The notes under the pieces are model-generated. The model saw only the letters and a program-made list of their open reading frames with translations, searched no databases and was not told the DNA's origin. A program made the position numbers and the translations under genes. This document shows positions 25,395 through 33,445 of a stretch of DNA of 64,000 bases, one piece after another. The DNA is from Rikenellaceae bacterium. GTDB lineage: Bacteria > Bacteroidota > Bacteroidia > Bacteroidales > Rikenellaceae. The stretch spans positions 1-64,000 of the forward strand of contig SUZW01000007.1 in assembly GCA_015059685.1 (NCBI GenBank). The letters are read 5' to 3'. Each line of letters starts with the position of its first letter. Position 1 is the first letter of the stretch.

Positions 25395-26073
25395 GGTTTT
25401 CCATCGCTGCTATTGCCTCTGCAATCACTAAATCTGCAGGTGTGGTGATTTTGATATTTGTTCGCTCTCCATCGCATAATGTAACCTTCTCGCCCGAGTA
25501 CTCGACAACCGAGGCATCGTCGGTGAAGTCGCTGCGGAACTCGGTGTCGTAGGCTGCACGAACTATCGGGGCGGCAAAAATCTGTGGTGTCTGCACGGCA
25601 CGCAGGCTGCTGCGTGAGATGATGTGCGAGCCGTTGTCGTCAATCTGTCGGAACGAGTCTATTGCCTCCACAACGGGTATTGCCGAGCCGCTTTTTGCGG
25701 CACACTCGACAGCTCGCTCTATCATCGCCTTTGAGGCGAATGGGCGCACACCATCGTGTATGGCAATCAAATCGACAGCATCACTCAACGCCTCGATGCC
25801 GTTGCGTACCGAGTGGAAACGCTCTGCGCCACCCTCGACAATGGAGTGCTTGGCGACCTCGAAGCGTGAGGAGTAGTTGCGCCAGAAATCTATCTGCTCT
25901 GCGGGCAACACCACGACGATGCGTGATGCGGGCAGTGCCTCGTGAAGGGCATTTATGGTGCGTACAAGTATCGGCTTGCCCCCAACAAGAGCAAACTGCT
26001 TGGGGAGTGAGCCTCCCATACGCTTTCCGCTACCTCCGGCAACGATTATGATACCTACTTTTGGCTGTTCCAT
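25387..26073 (-). CDS. ispD: 2-C-methyl-D-erythritol 4-phosphate cytidylyltransferase
   Basis: A 228-residue enzyme of the non-mevalonate isoprenoid pathway that joins MEP and CTP. Diagnostic motifs are the nucleotide-binding GGSGKRMGGSLPKQF near the N-terminus, EGGAERFHSVRNGIE, AIHDGVRPF and AVQTPQIF, with DDASVVEYSG later. Full length. It overlaps the YhbP-like gene upstream by 19 bases and the PH-like gene downstream by eight, indicating a compact operon. Confidence 0.95.
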   Translation of the reverse strand: MEQPKVGIIIVAGGSGKRMGGSLPKQFALVGGKPILVRTINALHEALPASRIVVVLPAEQIDFWRNYSSRFEVAKHSIVEGGAERFHSVRNGIEALSDAVDLIAIHDGVRPFASKAMIERAVECAAKSGSAIPVVEAIDSFRQIDDNGSHIISRSSLRAVQTPQIFAAPIVRAAYDTEFRSDFTDDASVVEYSGEKVTLCDGERTNIKITTPADLVIAEAIAAMENHG

Positions 26074-26474
26074 ACGAGTTTCTTTCCAAAACCGAGTGTG
26101 TTGTCGGTCAATTTTATAAACGAAGGCTCAATGGCCCATATTGTGAGCGGTGCTACAGCTGCGTAGGGGAAACGCTTGATGTAGCACGCCTTGTCCTCCT
26201 CGTCGCCTCGTTCGGCACGACCGCAAATCTGCGCACCCTGCACCTTGCCTACGATGCGTGTCTCGAGTGTTATGGCACAGGCCACCTCGGGGTGTGCCTC
26301 CATCTCACGGGCGTGGCGTGTGGTGTCGTCGGAGGTGAAGATAAGGTGGTTTCGCTCTGCATCGTATGCGTAGAAGCAGGCTGCGCAGTAGGGTACGCCC
26401 TCATCCGACACCGTTGCAAGGTTGAGTACATGGTGTCGCTTCAAAAATCGTATTATGCGCTCATCGACCATCAT
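26055..26474 (-). CDS. Pyridoxamine 5'-phosphate oxidase-fold protein, YhbP (UPF0306) like
   Basis: A 139-residue protein. The terminal LTDNTLGFGKKLVW is nearly that of E. coli YhbP, and CAACFYAYDAERNHLIFTSDDTTRHA fits the flavin-binding split-barrel fold. A flavin-linked redox role is likely but the substrate is unknown. The ATG overlaps the stop of the M23 lipoprotein gene by four bases (ATGA), so the two are translationally coupled. It lies in the ispD operon. Confidence 0.8.
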   Translation of the reverse strand: MMVDERIIRFLKRHHVLNLATVSDEGVPYCAACFYAYDAERNHLIFTSDDTTRHAREMEAHPEVACAITLETRIVGKVQGAQICGRAERGDEEDKACYIKRFPYAAVAPLTIWAIEPSFIKLTDNTLGFGKKLVWNSQK

Positions 26475-27706
26475 AACCCCTCCAGACTTGTGAGTTTTAC
26501 CGAGTCGGCAACATCTCCCTCCAACTCCGCAATAACACGGCTGCGCACCCTCTCGAAACTCTCCCGATTATCCTTCGATATAGGCTCTGTTGGCCTCTGC
26601 GGAATGTTGAGTGGGTTGATGGCTCGGCCACCCTTCCAGATGCGGAAGTCGAGGTGTGGCCCTGTCGAGCGACCTGTGCTGCCAACATAACCGATAACCT
26701 GCCCTTGCGATACACGGGCACCAACCTTTATACCCTTGGCGAAGCCTCGCAGATGGAGATAGCCCGACTGTAGGTTGCCCGGGTGTTTAATTTTAAGCAT
26801 ATTGCCTGCCGCACCATTGTAGCCCTTGTAGGTCACCGTGCCATCGGCCACGGCACGCACAGGCGTACCTGTCGGTGCAGCGTAATCGACACCGTGGTGT
26901 GGGCGGTACTTCTTGAGTACGGGGTGAAGTCGTGCGTGTGAGAACTTCGAGGATATGCGTGTAAATTTCAGCGGAGCCTTCAAAAGTTGCTTGCGCAGTG
27001 AGCCTCCATCCTCCTCCCAATATTGGAGTTTGCCACCCTGCACGAATGGTATGGCGTAGATATCTTTGCCCTTGTGGGTGAATTTTGCGCCCCAGATGCG
27101 CCCAATACCGACCGAGAGGGTGTCGATAAACTTCTCGTCGTAGATTACCGTGAAGCGGTCACCCGACTGAATGCCGAAGAAATCGACGGTCCATTGGTAT
27201 ATATCCTCCATCTCCGAGGCGAGGGCGTAAGGAAGCTCTGCCGCCATAATTGCACCCCAGAGCGAACTCTCGATTGTAGCCGACGACTTTTTGCGACGCC
27301 GCTCGACCTCTCGCTGACCTGTGCGTACCGCCACCGAGTCGCCAACGAAGGAGAAGACCACATAGTCGGTGATACTCTTCTCGTAAACCATATAGGCGAG
27401 GTGGGTGTTGGTCGAGTCCTTGTGCGTGAAGGCTGTGTAGTAGTTGTCGGCACGAATGGAACGCAGCGGACACACCTTCTTGGTGAGTTGGTCGAGGCGT
27501 ATAATCTTCTGCGATGTAATGCCGTAGGAGTCCAAAATCTTGCTCCACGACTCTCCCGACTTAACCCTCTTGCGCTCGATATTGTATGGCTCGGTCTCGA
27601 TGCCGAATAGCCGGTTGCGCTCCTTCTCCTTGCTCTTTTCGTCGGTACAAGAGGCCGCAAAGAGCGAAAGTAACGCTATGGTAAGTATTATAATTGTCCG
27701 TTTCAT
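26471..27706 (-). CDS. M23-family metallopeptidase lipoprotein
   Basis: A 411-residue cell-envelope protein. The start at 27706 gives a signal peptide with lipobox LSLFAASC (Cys20 lipidated); the frame is open further upstream, but that would bury the signal peptide. The C-terminal LytM/M23 domain has HHGVDYAAPTGTPV, YLHL and HLDFRIW, the zinc-binding HxxxD and HxH pattern of active peptidoglycan endopeptidases. An N-terminal region (about 50-110) resembles the OapA/LysM-like part of YebA/MepM-type proteins (GESWSKILDSYGIT). It probably cleaves peptidoglycan cross-links. It heads the operon; the promoter is so close that the mRNA may be leaderless. Confidence 0.9.
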   Translation of the reverse strand: MKRTIIILTIALLSLFAASCTDEKSKEKERNRLFGIETEPYNIERKRVKSGESWSKILDSYGITSQKIIRLDQLTKKVCPLRSIRADNYYTAFTHKDSTNTHLAYMVYEKSITDYVVFSFVGDSVAVRTGQREVERRRKKSSATIESSLWGAIMAAELPYALASEMEDIYQWTVDFFGIQSGDRFTVIYDEKFIDTLSVGIGRIWGAKFTHKGKDIYAIPFVQGGKLQYWEEDGGSLRKQLLKAPLKFTRISSKFSHARLHPVLKKYRPHHGVDYAAPTGTPVRAVADGTVTYKGYNGAAGNMLKIKHPGNLQSGYLHLRGFAKGIKVGARVSQGQVIGYVGSTGRSTGPHLDFRIWKGGRAINPLNIPQRPTEPISKDNRESFERVRSRVIAELEGDVADSVKLTSLEGL

Positions 27707-27711
27707 ACGGA

Positions 27712-27742
27712 CAAAGTTATGCAAAAAAAGTGTAATCTCAAA
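27712..27742 (-). promoter_or_regulatory. Promoter of the M23-ispD operon
   Basis: On the reverse strand, TTTG (27739-27742), a 19-bp spacer, then TAACTTTG (27712-27719). The box ends five bases before the ATG. Confidence 0.75.
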
Positions 27743-27765
27743 CTTTTTGCCCTCGACACATGGGG

Positions 27766-27797
27766 TTTGCATAAGTGACCGATTATTTATACCTTTG
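27766..27797 (+). promoter_or_regulatory. Promoter of the GNAT gene
   Basis: TTTG (27766-27769), a 20-bp spacer, then TACCTTTG (27790-27797). It is divergent from the M23 promoter. Confidence 0.75.
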
Positions 27798-27856
27798 TCT
27801 TGCAGTGCCGCCAAGGTTTGTGGGGCGGGCTGTCGCAACAGACTATACAGCAGATT

Positions 27857-28309
27857 ATGAAGATAGAGATTTGTCGTGTCAGAGAGTGTAGCAGCAACCT
27901 TATTGCTGCATTTGAGAGGTTGCTGCCGCAGCTATCATCGTCGGCTGCAACACCTTCGCAGGAGTATGTCGAAGGGCTCCTTGCATCGGACAATATGCAC
28001 CTCTTTGTAGCAAAGATGGAGGATGGAGCTATTGTCGGGATGTTGAGCCTTGTGGTGGTCGATATTCCTACGGGGCGCAAGGCGTGGATCGAGGATGTCG
28101 TGACCGACTCCTCGTGTCGTGGTTGTGGCGTTGGTAAGATGTTGGTAGAGAGGGCTATAGAAGAGGCTCGCAACGCCTCCGTAAAGCGTATCTACCTCAC
28201 CTCGAACCCATCACGCTTGGCTGCACACGCACTCTATCGCAAGTGTGGCTTCGAGAGCTACGATACAACGGTTTTTCGTCGATTTGTAGGTTGCGATAGC
28301 GTAGTATAA
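27857..28309 (+). CDS. GNAT-family N-acetyltransferase
   Basis: A 150-residue acetyl-CoA-dependent acyltransferase. The start at 27857 (MKIEICRV) fits the fold and the promoter position. Acetyl-CoA binding motif A is visible as VVTDSSCRGCGVGKMLVERAIEEA (the usual R/Q-G-x-G/A with Cys interspersed). Motif B, LYRKCGFESYDTTVFR, follows. It ends in a small Cys-containing tail. The acceptor substrate cannot be told; the gene stands alone, divergent from the M23 lipoprotein operon. Confidence 0.85.
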   Translation: MKIEICRVRECSSNLIAAFERLLPQLSSSAATPSQEYVEGLLASDNMHLFVAKMEDGAIVGMLSLVVVDIPTGRKAWIEDVVTDSSCRGCGVGKMLVERAIEEARNASVKRIYLTSNPSRLAAHALYRKCGFESYDTTVFRRFVGCDSVV

Positions 28310-28383
28310 AGCGCTAATTGACAATATTCTTAAAAATTGTAAAAAATATCGGGCAAAATGATATTATTTTGAAAAATAATGCT

Positions 28384-28391
28384 TATCTTTG
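28384..28391 (+). promoter_or_regulatory. -7 promoter box for lpxK
   Basis: TATCTTTG lies 26 bp before the start codon in an AT-rich region. Confidence 0.65.
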
Positions 28392-28417
28392 GTTGAATTA
28401 TATAGTAAAGGCTGATA

Positions 28418-29485
28418 ATGAAGGAGATTCTGTTGAAAATAGCATCCATCCTGTATGGTGTGGCGATTAAATTTCGTCACCTGCTGTTCGATGCAGGTAT
28501 CCTTCATAGCGAGAGCTTCGACCTTCCGATAATCTGTGTCGGAAATATAACGGCCGGAGGTACAGGCAAGACACCAACGGTGGAGATGCTTGTCGAGCAC
28601 TACTCGAAGGAGTGCAATCTGGCTGTCTTATCACGGGGCTATGGTCGCAAAACCAAGGGTAGCTATCGCGAGGTGCAGGTCGATGATGCCTATCGAGTTG
28701 TGGGCGATGAGCCTCTGCAGATGAAGCGTAAGTTCCCGAATGTCAAGGTTGTGGTGTGCGCCAATCGTGCCTTTGCGATACACCGCATAATGGAGGAGTC
28801 GCCCGAAATAGATATGATAATCATGGACGATGGTTTCCAACATCGCTATGTCAAGGCGCTCACGAACATCATCATCGTAGATTACACCCGTCCTGTGCAT
28901 CACGACCATCTATTGCCATACGGACAGCTGCGTGACACGATGGACTCGCTCAATCGTGCCAACTACTACATCGTTACAAAGTGTAGTGACGATATGAATG
29001 CTGCCGATATGCTTGTGATGCGCAAGAGCTTGATAAATAAGGCTTCGCAAGATATCTTCTTCTCGCGAATGGCCCCCGAGACTCCTTGCCCGGTTTTTGC
29101 AGAGGTTGAGGGTACTGTGCCGCACGGAGCCGAGGTTATTGCAATGTCGGGTATCGGCAACAGCGAGGCCTTCAACGAGGGGCTGACTAAGCGCTATAAG
29201 GTGGTTGAAACACTCGACTTGGAGGATCACCACTCCTATCGTATGAACGACTTGGTGCGTATGCAGCAGTTGTTGGCGAAGTATCCGAATGCGGTGATTA
29301 TGACCACCGAGAAGGATGCCGTAAAGCTCTATAACAGTGCCGCAATACCTCTCGAGGTGCGTCGTCGTATGTTCTTCGAGCGCATATCACTCGATATGCT
29401 CAATGGAGGCAAGCGTGTGCTGTTGGAGAAGATAGACAAGGATATTAAAAACCGAAAAAATGAAACACATATTAAAGGCTTCTGA
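28418..29485 (+). CDS. lpxK: Tetraacyldisaccharide 4'-kinase
   Basis: A 355-residue membrane-associated kinase that phosphorylates the lipid A disaccharide at the 4' position. It begins with a hydrophobic helix and has the P-loop GNITAGGTGKTP (GGTGKT at 47-52), the RGYGRKTKG segment, the catalytic acidic motif MDDGFQHR and a conserved DHHSY. In many Bacteroidetes the 4'-phosphate is later removed. The C-terminus overlaps the next gene (purine nucleoside phosphorylase) by 26 bases in another frame, so the two are co-transcribed. Confidence 0.95.
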   Translation: MKEILLKIASILYGVAIKFRHLLFDAGILHSESFDLPIICVGNITAGGTGKTPTVEMLVEHYSKECNLAVLSRGYGRKTKGSYREVQVDDAYRVVGDEPLQMKRKFPNVKVVVCANRAFAIHRIMEESPEIDMIIMDDGFQHRYVKALTNIIIVDYTRPVHHDHLLPYGQLRDTMDSLNRANYYIVTKCSDDMNAADMLVMRKSLINKASQDIFFSRMAPETPCPVFAEVEGTVPHGAEVIAMSGIGNSEAFNEGLTKRYKVVETLDLEDHHSYRMNDLVRMQQLLAKYPNAVIMTTEKDAVKLYNSAAIPLEVRRRMFFERISLDMLNGGKRVLLEKIDKDIKNRKNETHIKGF

Positions 29486-30263
29486 TGCTATTCGTGAAGC
29501 GACGAATAACTTTAAGCCCGAGGTTGGTATAATTCTCGGTACGGGACTTGGAGGTTTTGCCGACTCGATAGATGTGGAGTATCGCTTGGAGTATAAGGAT
29601 ATTCCGAATATGCCGGTATCGACCGTTGAGGGACACAAAGGTTGCCTTATCTTTGGTAAGATTGCAGGCAAAAATGTTGTGGCCATGCAGGGTCGCTTTC
29701 ACTACTACGAGGGATACACGATGCAGCAGGTTACCTTCCCCGTGCGAGTTATGGCGTTGCTTGGCATCAAGTTCTTGTTTGTGTCGAACGCTGCGGGCGG
29801 TGTGAATACATCGTTCTGCGTTGGCGATTTGATGGTTATCACGGACCATATAAATCTCCTTCCAAACCCGCTTATCGGCCCAAATATGGCGGAGTTTGGT
29901 CCTCGTTTCCCAGATATGCACGACTGCTATAACCACGCCACCATCGCCAAGGCTACGGCCATTGCCGAGCGTGAGCACATAAAGTTGCAGTATGGCGTAT
30001 ATGTTGGTACTACAGGCCCTACATTCGAGACACAGGCCGAGTATCGCTACTTCAAGGCTATAGGTGCCGATGCTGTAGGTATGTCCACCGTGCCGGAGGT
30101 TATCGTGGCTCGCCACATGGGTGTTCCGTGCTTCGGTATGTCGGTGATTACGAACTGCGGTTTGAGTGACGAGAAGGGCGACCACGAGGATGTGCAGCTG
30201 CAGGGCAAGAAGGCAGGAGAGCGTATGGCTCGCCTCTTCGTGAACCTTATCAAGGAGTTGTAA
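29460..30263 (+). CDS. Purine nucleoside phosphorylase
   Basis: A 267-residue phosphorylase of the trimeric PNP family that splits purine nucleosides with phosphate into base and (deoxy)ribose 1-phosphate. Motifs in order: ILGTGLGGFAD (phosphate loop), VEGHKG, QGRFHYYEGY, SNAAGGVN (base and ribose site), GTTGPTFETQAEYR and VGMSTVPEVIVARH. Full length. It starts within the end of lpxK; ssb follows 18 bases after its stop, making a mixed-function operon. Confidence 0.94.
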   Translation: MKHILKASDAIREATNNFKPEVGIILGTGLGGFADSIDVEYRLEYKDIPNMPVSTVEGHKGCLIFGKIAGKNVVAMQGRFHYYEGYTMQQVTFPVRVMALLGIKFLFVSNAAGGVNTSFCVGDLMVITDHINLLPNPLIGPNMAEFGPRFPDMHDCYNHATIAKATAIAEREHIKLQYGVYVGTTGPTFETQAEYRYFKAIGADAVGMSTVPEVIVARHMGVPCFGMSVITNCGLSDEKGDHEDVQLQGKKAGERMARLFVNLIKEL

Positions 30264-30281
30264 ATAAGTAATAAAGTAGTT

Positions 30282-30782
30282 ATGATAAACAAAGTTATTT
30301 TAGTAGGAAATGTGGGTATGGATCCCGAGGTGCGTGCCTTGGATTCGGGTGTTAAGGTTGCACGAGTGCGTTTGGCGACAACCGAGCGCTATACCGACCG
30401 CCAAACAAACGAGGTGAAGGAGCAGACCGAGTGGCACACAGTAACGCTGTGGCGTAACTTGGCGGATATTGCCGACAAGTATGTCCGCAAAGGTAGCCAG
30501 CTCTATATCGAGGGTTCGTTGCGTACCCGAGAGTGGACCGATCGTGATAATCAGAAGCGTTACACCACCGAAGTTGTGGCTACGGATATGAAGTTGCTTG
30601 GCCGTCGCAGTGATGCACCGCAGCAGGCCGCAGCACCACAAGAGTATGCTCAACCTGTAGCAGCTCAACCTGCCGTGGCTCCTCAAGCGGCACCGCAGGC
30701 GTATGCACAACCTACGCCTACTCCGGCACCAGTTGCGGCACCCGTGCCACCTGCAGATAGTGCAGACGACCTTCCATTCTAA
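30282..30782 (+). CDS. ssb: Single-stranded DNA-binding protein
   Basis: A 166-residue protein. The N-terminal OB fold (about 1-105) has NKVILVGNVGMDPEVR, TEWHTVTLW and GSQLYIEGSLRTREW. An Ala/Gln/Pro-rich disordered linker follows, and the conserved acidic tip ADDLPF at the C-terminus recruits replication and repair partners. Normal length and architecture. It is the last gene of the lpxK-pnp-ssb group. A perfect inverted repeat downstream ends the transcript. Confidence 0.97.
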   Translation: MINKVILVGNVGMDPEVRALDSGVKVARVRLATTERYTDRQTNEVKEQTEWHTVTLWRNLADIADKYVRKGSQLYIEGSLRTREWTDRDNQKRYTTEVVATDMKLLGRRSDAPQQAAAPQEYAQPVAAQPAVAPQAAPQAYAQPTPTPAPVAAPVPPADSADDLPF

Positions 30783-30803
30783 TCGGGGGGGGCGAATAAT
30801 AAT

Positions 30804-30838
30804 ATAGAGAGGGGGCTTACAATAAGCCCCCTCTCTAT
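30804..30838. terminator. Perfect inverted repeat between convergent ssb and lipoprotein gene
   Basis: A 16-bp stem beginning ATAGAGAGGGGGCTTA with a three-base loop. Both transcripts end here. It lacks a long T run; an eight-G run lies just upstream (30785-30792). Confidence 0.75.
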
Positions 30839-30856
30839 GTGTGTAGTGTAATAAGC

Positions 30857-31342
30857 CTACAAGAACCTCTCGAGTGTCACCGAACGAACATTTGTAGCCT
30901 CGGTGCAATCCTCGATAACGCTATCAGGTATCGTTGTCGAGGAGTATATCGAGACATCCTTGCTGCTCTCGACATTTGTGAGTCGTATGCGTAGCGGCTC
31001 GTCGGAGTAGGCGATATTGTAGTCGGCACTCCAAGGTTCACCATCGGAATATATGCCCTTGAGAACAGAACCATTCAGAGTGAAAGTGCCCGTATAGTGC
31101 ACCCATATAGCCGAATAGATACGCTGATACATATCGAAGGTGTCGTTCTCGTTGAAACGCAAATAGACCTTCATTGCGTTATCCGACGACTCGTTCCACT
31201 CGGTGAGCTCCCACTCACCTATGAGTTGCCCTGTTGTGTTCCACTCGTGGCGCTCGTCACCACCGTTGCCACCGCCATTGTCGGGCTTGCAACCTCCGGC
31301 AAGGAGCATAGCCAACATCAAAACTATCTTTGTAATCTTCAT
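30857..31342 (-). CDS. Small lipoprotein, lipocalin-like
   Basis: A 161-residue exported lipoprotein (lipobox MLLAGGC, Cys18). GGAG stands six bases before the ATG at 31342, which is why this start is preferred over the ATG two codons upstream. After a Gly/Asn-rich linker, the domain begins QLIGEWELTEWNES, typical of lipocalin-like domains of Bacteroidales, with alternating strands ending in RSVTLERFL. It follows the S8 protease gene by 12 bases, the last gene of the SusCD locus. Ligand unknown. Confidence 0.7.
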   Translation of the reverse strand: MKITKIVLMLAMLLAGGCKPDNGGGNGGDERHEWNTTGQLIGEWELTEWNESSDNAMKVYLRFNENDTFDMYQRIYSAIWVHYTGTFTLNGSVLKGIYSDGEPWSADYNIAYSDEPLRIRLTNVESSKDVSIYSSTTIPDSVIEDCTEATNVRSVTLERFL

Positions 31343-31354
31343 AATCATCTCCGT

Positions 31355-33295
31355 TTATAACCAACCACCATTATCGGAAAAATCATCACGCACGATTAGG
31401 GCAAAGCGCTTTGTTACCACGATGCCGCCCTTCTCCGAGTCGTTGCCCGCTGTCGTGTTACCCGCCACGAAGCTTATCTCGACAACACCCGAGCCAATAT
31501 TGTTGCAGGTGATGAGGAATTTGCTGCCGAATAGACGAGGAGCGCTCTCGATGCCGAGTCGAGTGGCAACATCCGCAGGAACAACCATATCCAAAGGTTT
31601 ATATATGAGTTCTCCATCTGCAAGGTATGGGGTGAGGTCTATCGAATAGTTGCTCTTGCCTCGAGGTACCGAGATGCAGGTGATGCCCTCGACATTCATC
31701 AACATCTTGAAGGCATCAACACGGCCTGTACCCATATTCTCGAGATACTTGTTGTAGCTGTCATTCGAGGCGATATACTGATTTACATCATTTACCGAGA
31801 GCAACAACATAGCCTTAAACTCCTCGAGCGAGAATTTCTTGCCGAGTTGCTGTGCATACGATAGTCCCAATGCTGCAACACCCGAGACATGAGGACATGC
31901 CATCGAGGTACCCTGCATAAATGCGTAGCTATCCGAAGGGTAGGTTGAGAGTACGCCACCCGAAGAACTGCGTGATTGGTCACCTCCCGGAGCTGCGATA
32001 TTTGTGCCGGGACCGAAGTTGGTGTAGCTTGCAGGCATACCACTCGGACCCAACGATGTGACGCTTATGAAGTTACGGTACGCACCAGGATAGCCCGCCT
32101 CGGGGTAATCCTCGTTGCCCGCAGCAAATATCGCCAAACCGCCATCTATAACTTGGCCTTCACGCTTCTTGCTAATGAAGTATCCTATACCGGCATACTC
32201 TACGCCATACGCCTGCGAGTATTCGGCATCGTTTGATGGTGCCCCCTTCTTGTTAGGATCGATACCGAAGGAGCATTGTGCTATGAGCGCACCATTGTTA
32301 GCTGCATACTGAAAGGCCTTGGCCGTCACACTTGCAGATCCCGAGCCCTCATGTTTGCCCGAAAATATCTGCGCCGACATAAGTCGCACGCCATTGCCCG
32401 AGCCATCGCCACCGGCAATGCCACATACGCCCGTGCCGTTATTGTTCGTGGCCGAGACCGTACCGCCAACATGGGTGCCGTGACCCGAGTCACCGGTAAG
32501 GTTCCAGGTTATAGGACCATCATCCACGAAGTTGAAGCCGTGAACATCGTCAATCAAACCATTGTTGTCGTCATCTATGCCGTTGCCTGCAATCTCGCCA
32601 CGATTAACCCACATATTATCCTTCAAATCCTCGTGCGTGTAATCCACGCCCTCGTCGATTATGGCAACGATAATATCTTTGTGGCCCGTGCAGTAACGCC
32701 ACGCATCGGCAACATTTATATCCATGCCCGCTACAGCTCCCGAGGTCTGATTTCCTGTGTTTTCGTAGTGCCACTGTCGGTCATAGTAAGGGTCGTCGAA
32801 AGTTGCCGCTGATGAGCGTGTTGCCGCTGACGATGCCTTCGTAGCCTTCACGGTCGGATTGGAGTATAAGGTGTTGTACTGTATATGCTCTACTTCGCCA
32901 ATCTTGCAGAGGCGTTTTGCTGCTGCCTCCACATCTACCTCGTTGTCGAACTCCACGATATACCAGCGGTGCAGACCCATAGCTCGAGCCTCCTCCTCGT
33001 GACGAGGTACCTCGGCAAAAACTCGCTCAATCTTCGTTGCACGAATATCGCAGAGGATGTTGTTGAGCGGCTCGATGTTGGAACGAGTGACACTCGTGCC
33101 ACGACTCCTCTCAAAAGAGGCCACAGCCTCATCACTCAAATAGAGTATAAGTGAGCCCGTAGAGGCCGAATTGCTGCTGTTGATAATCTTTGTTGCGGAG
33201 ACCTCATCCATCTCTCCAACAGAGATATCTTCCATGTGCGAAACGCAACCCGATAACGCAAGTAGCGCAAAAAGTAGTATATATAGCTGTTTCAT
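31355..33295 (-). CDS. Subtilisin-like (S8) serine protease lipoprotein
   Basis: A 646-residue protease anchored by a lipid at Cys17 (lipobox ALSGC). An N-terminal region of about 140 residues resembles an inhibitory prodomain (WYIVEFDNEVDVEAAAKRL). The S8 catalytic domain has Asp214 (AIIDEGVDYTHEDL), His272 (SGHGTHVGGTVS), the oxyanion Asn394 (FAAGNEDYPEA) and Ser464 (QGTSMACPHVSG), so the triad is intact. An acidic DDDNNGLIDD segment (241-250) may bind calcium. A C-terminal beta domain follows. It lies in the SusCD operon and probably cuts proteins at the cell surface to yield peptides for import. A two-hairpin gap precedes it. Confidence 0.92.
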   Translation of the reverse strand: MKQLYILLFALLALSGCVSHMEDISVGEMDEVSATKIINSSNSASTGSLILYLSDEAVASFERSRGTSVTRSNIEPLNNILCDIRATKIERVFAEVPRHEEEARAMGLHRWYIVEFDNEVDVEAAAKRLCKIGEVEHIQYNTLYSNPTVKATKASSAATRSSAATFDDPYYDRQWHYENTGNQTSGAVAGMDINVADAWRYCTGHKDIIVAIIDEGVDYTHEDLKDNMWVNRGEIAGNGIDDDNNGLIDDVHGFNFVDDGPITWNLTGDSGHGTHVGGTVSATNNNGTGVCGIAGGDGSGNGVRLMSAQIFSGKHEGSGSASVTAKAFQYAANNGALIAQCSFGIDPNKKGAPSNDAEYSQAYGVEYAGIGYFISKKREGQVIDGGLAIFAAGNEDYPEAGYPGAYRNFISVTSLGPSGMPASYTNFGPGTNIAAPGGDQSRSSSGGVLSTYPSDSYAFMQGTSMACPHVSGVAALGLSYAQQLGKKFSLEEFKAMLLLSVNDVNQYIASNDSYNKYLENMGTGRVDAFKMLMNVEGITCISVPRGKSNYSIDLTPYLADGELIYKPLDMVVPADVATRLGIESAPRLFGSKFLITCNNIGSGVVEISFVAGNTTAGNDSEKGGIVVTKRFALIVRDDFSDNGGWL

Positions 33296-33350
33296 AGTAG
33301 TATATATCAGAGGGCAGTCGTACCCTCACAATTTTGTGGTTTAGACCATT

Positions 33351-33434
33351 CAAGCCGATTGTTGTTATGCAATCGGCTTGAGCGGTGTGTGTGGCGTAGC
33401 CGAATAAATGTTGTTCACACCTCTTCGGCTACGC
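33351..33434 (-). promoter_or_regulatory. Two consecutive hairpins inside the SusCD operon
   Basis: Stem 1 is CAAGCCGATTG (33351-33361) with CAATCGGCTTG (33370-33380). Stem 2 is GGCGTAGCCGA (33393-33403) with TCGGCTACGCC (33424-33434). Both are 11-bp perfect stems without T runs, between the large lipoprotein gene and the protease gene. Confidence 0.75.
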
Positions 33435-33445
33435 CGATAGTGTTC

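Noticed and set aside
30785..30792. Eight-G tract as a phase-variation switch
   Set aside because: It lies after the ssb stop, between convergent genes, outside any reading frame, leader or promoter.
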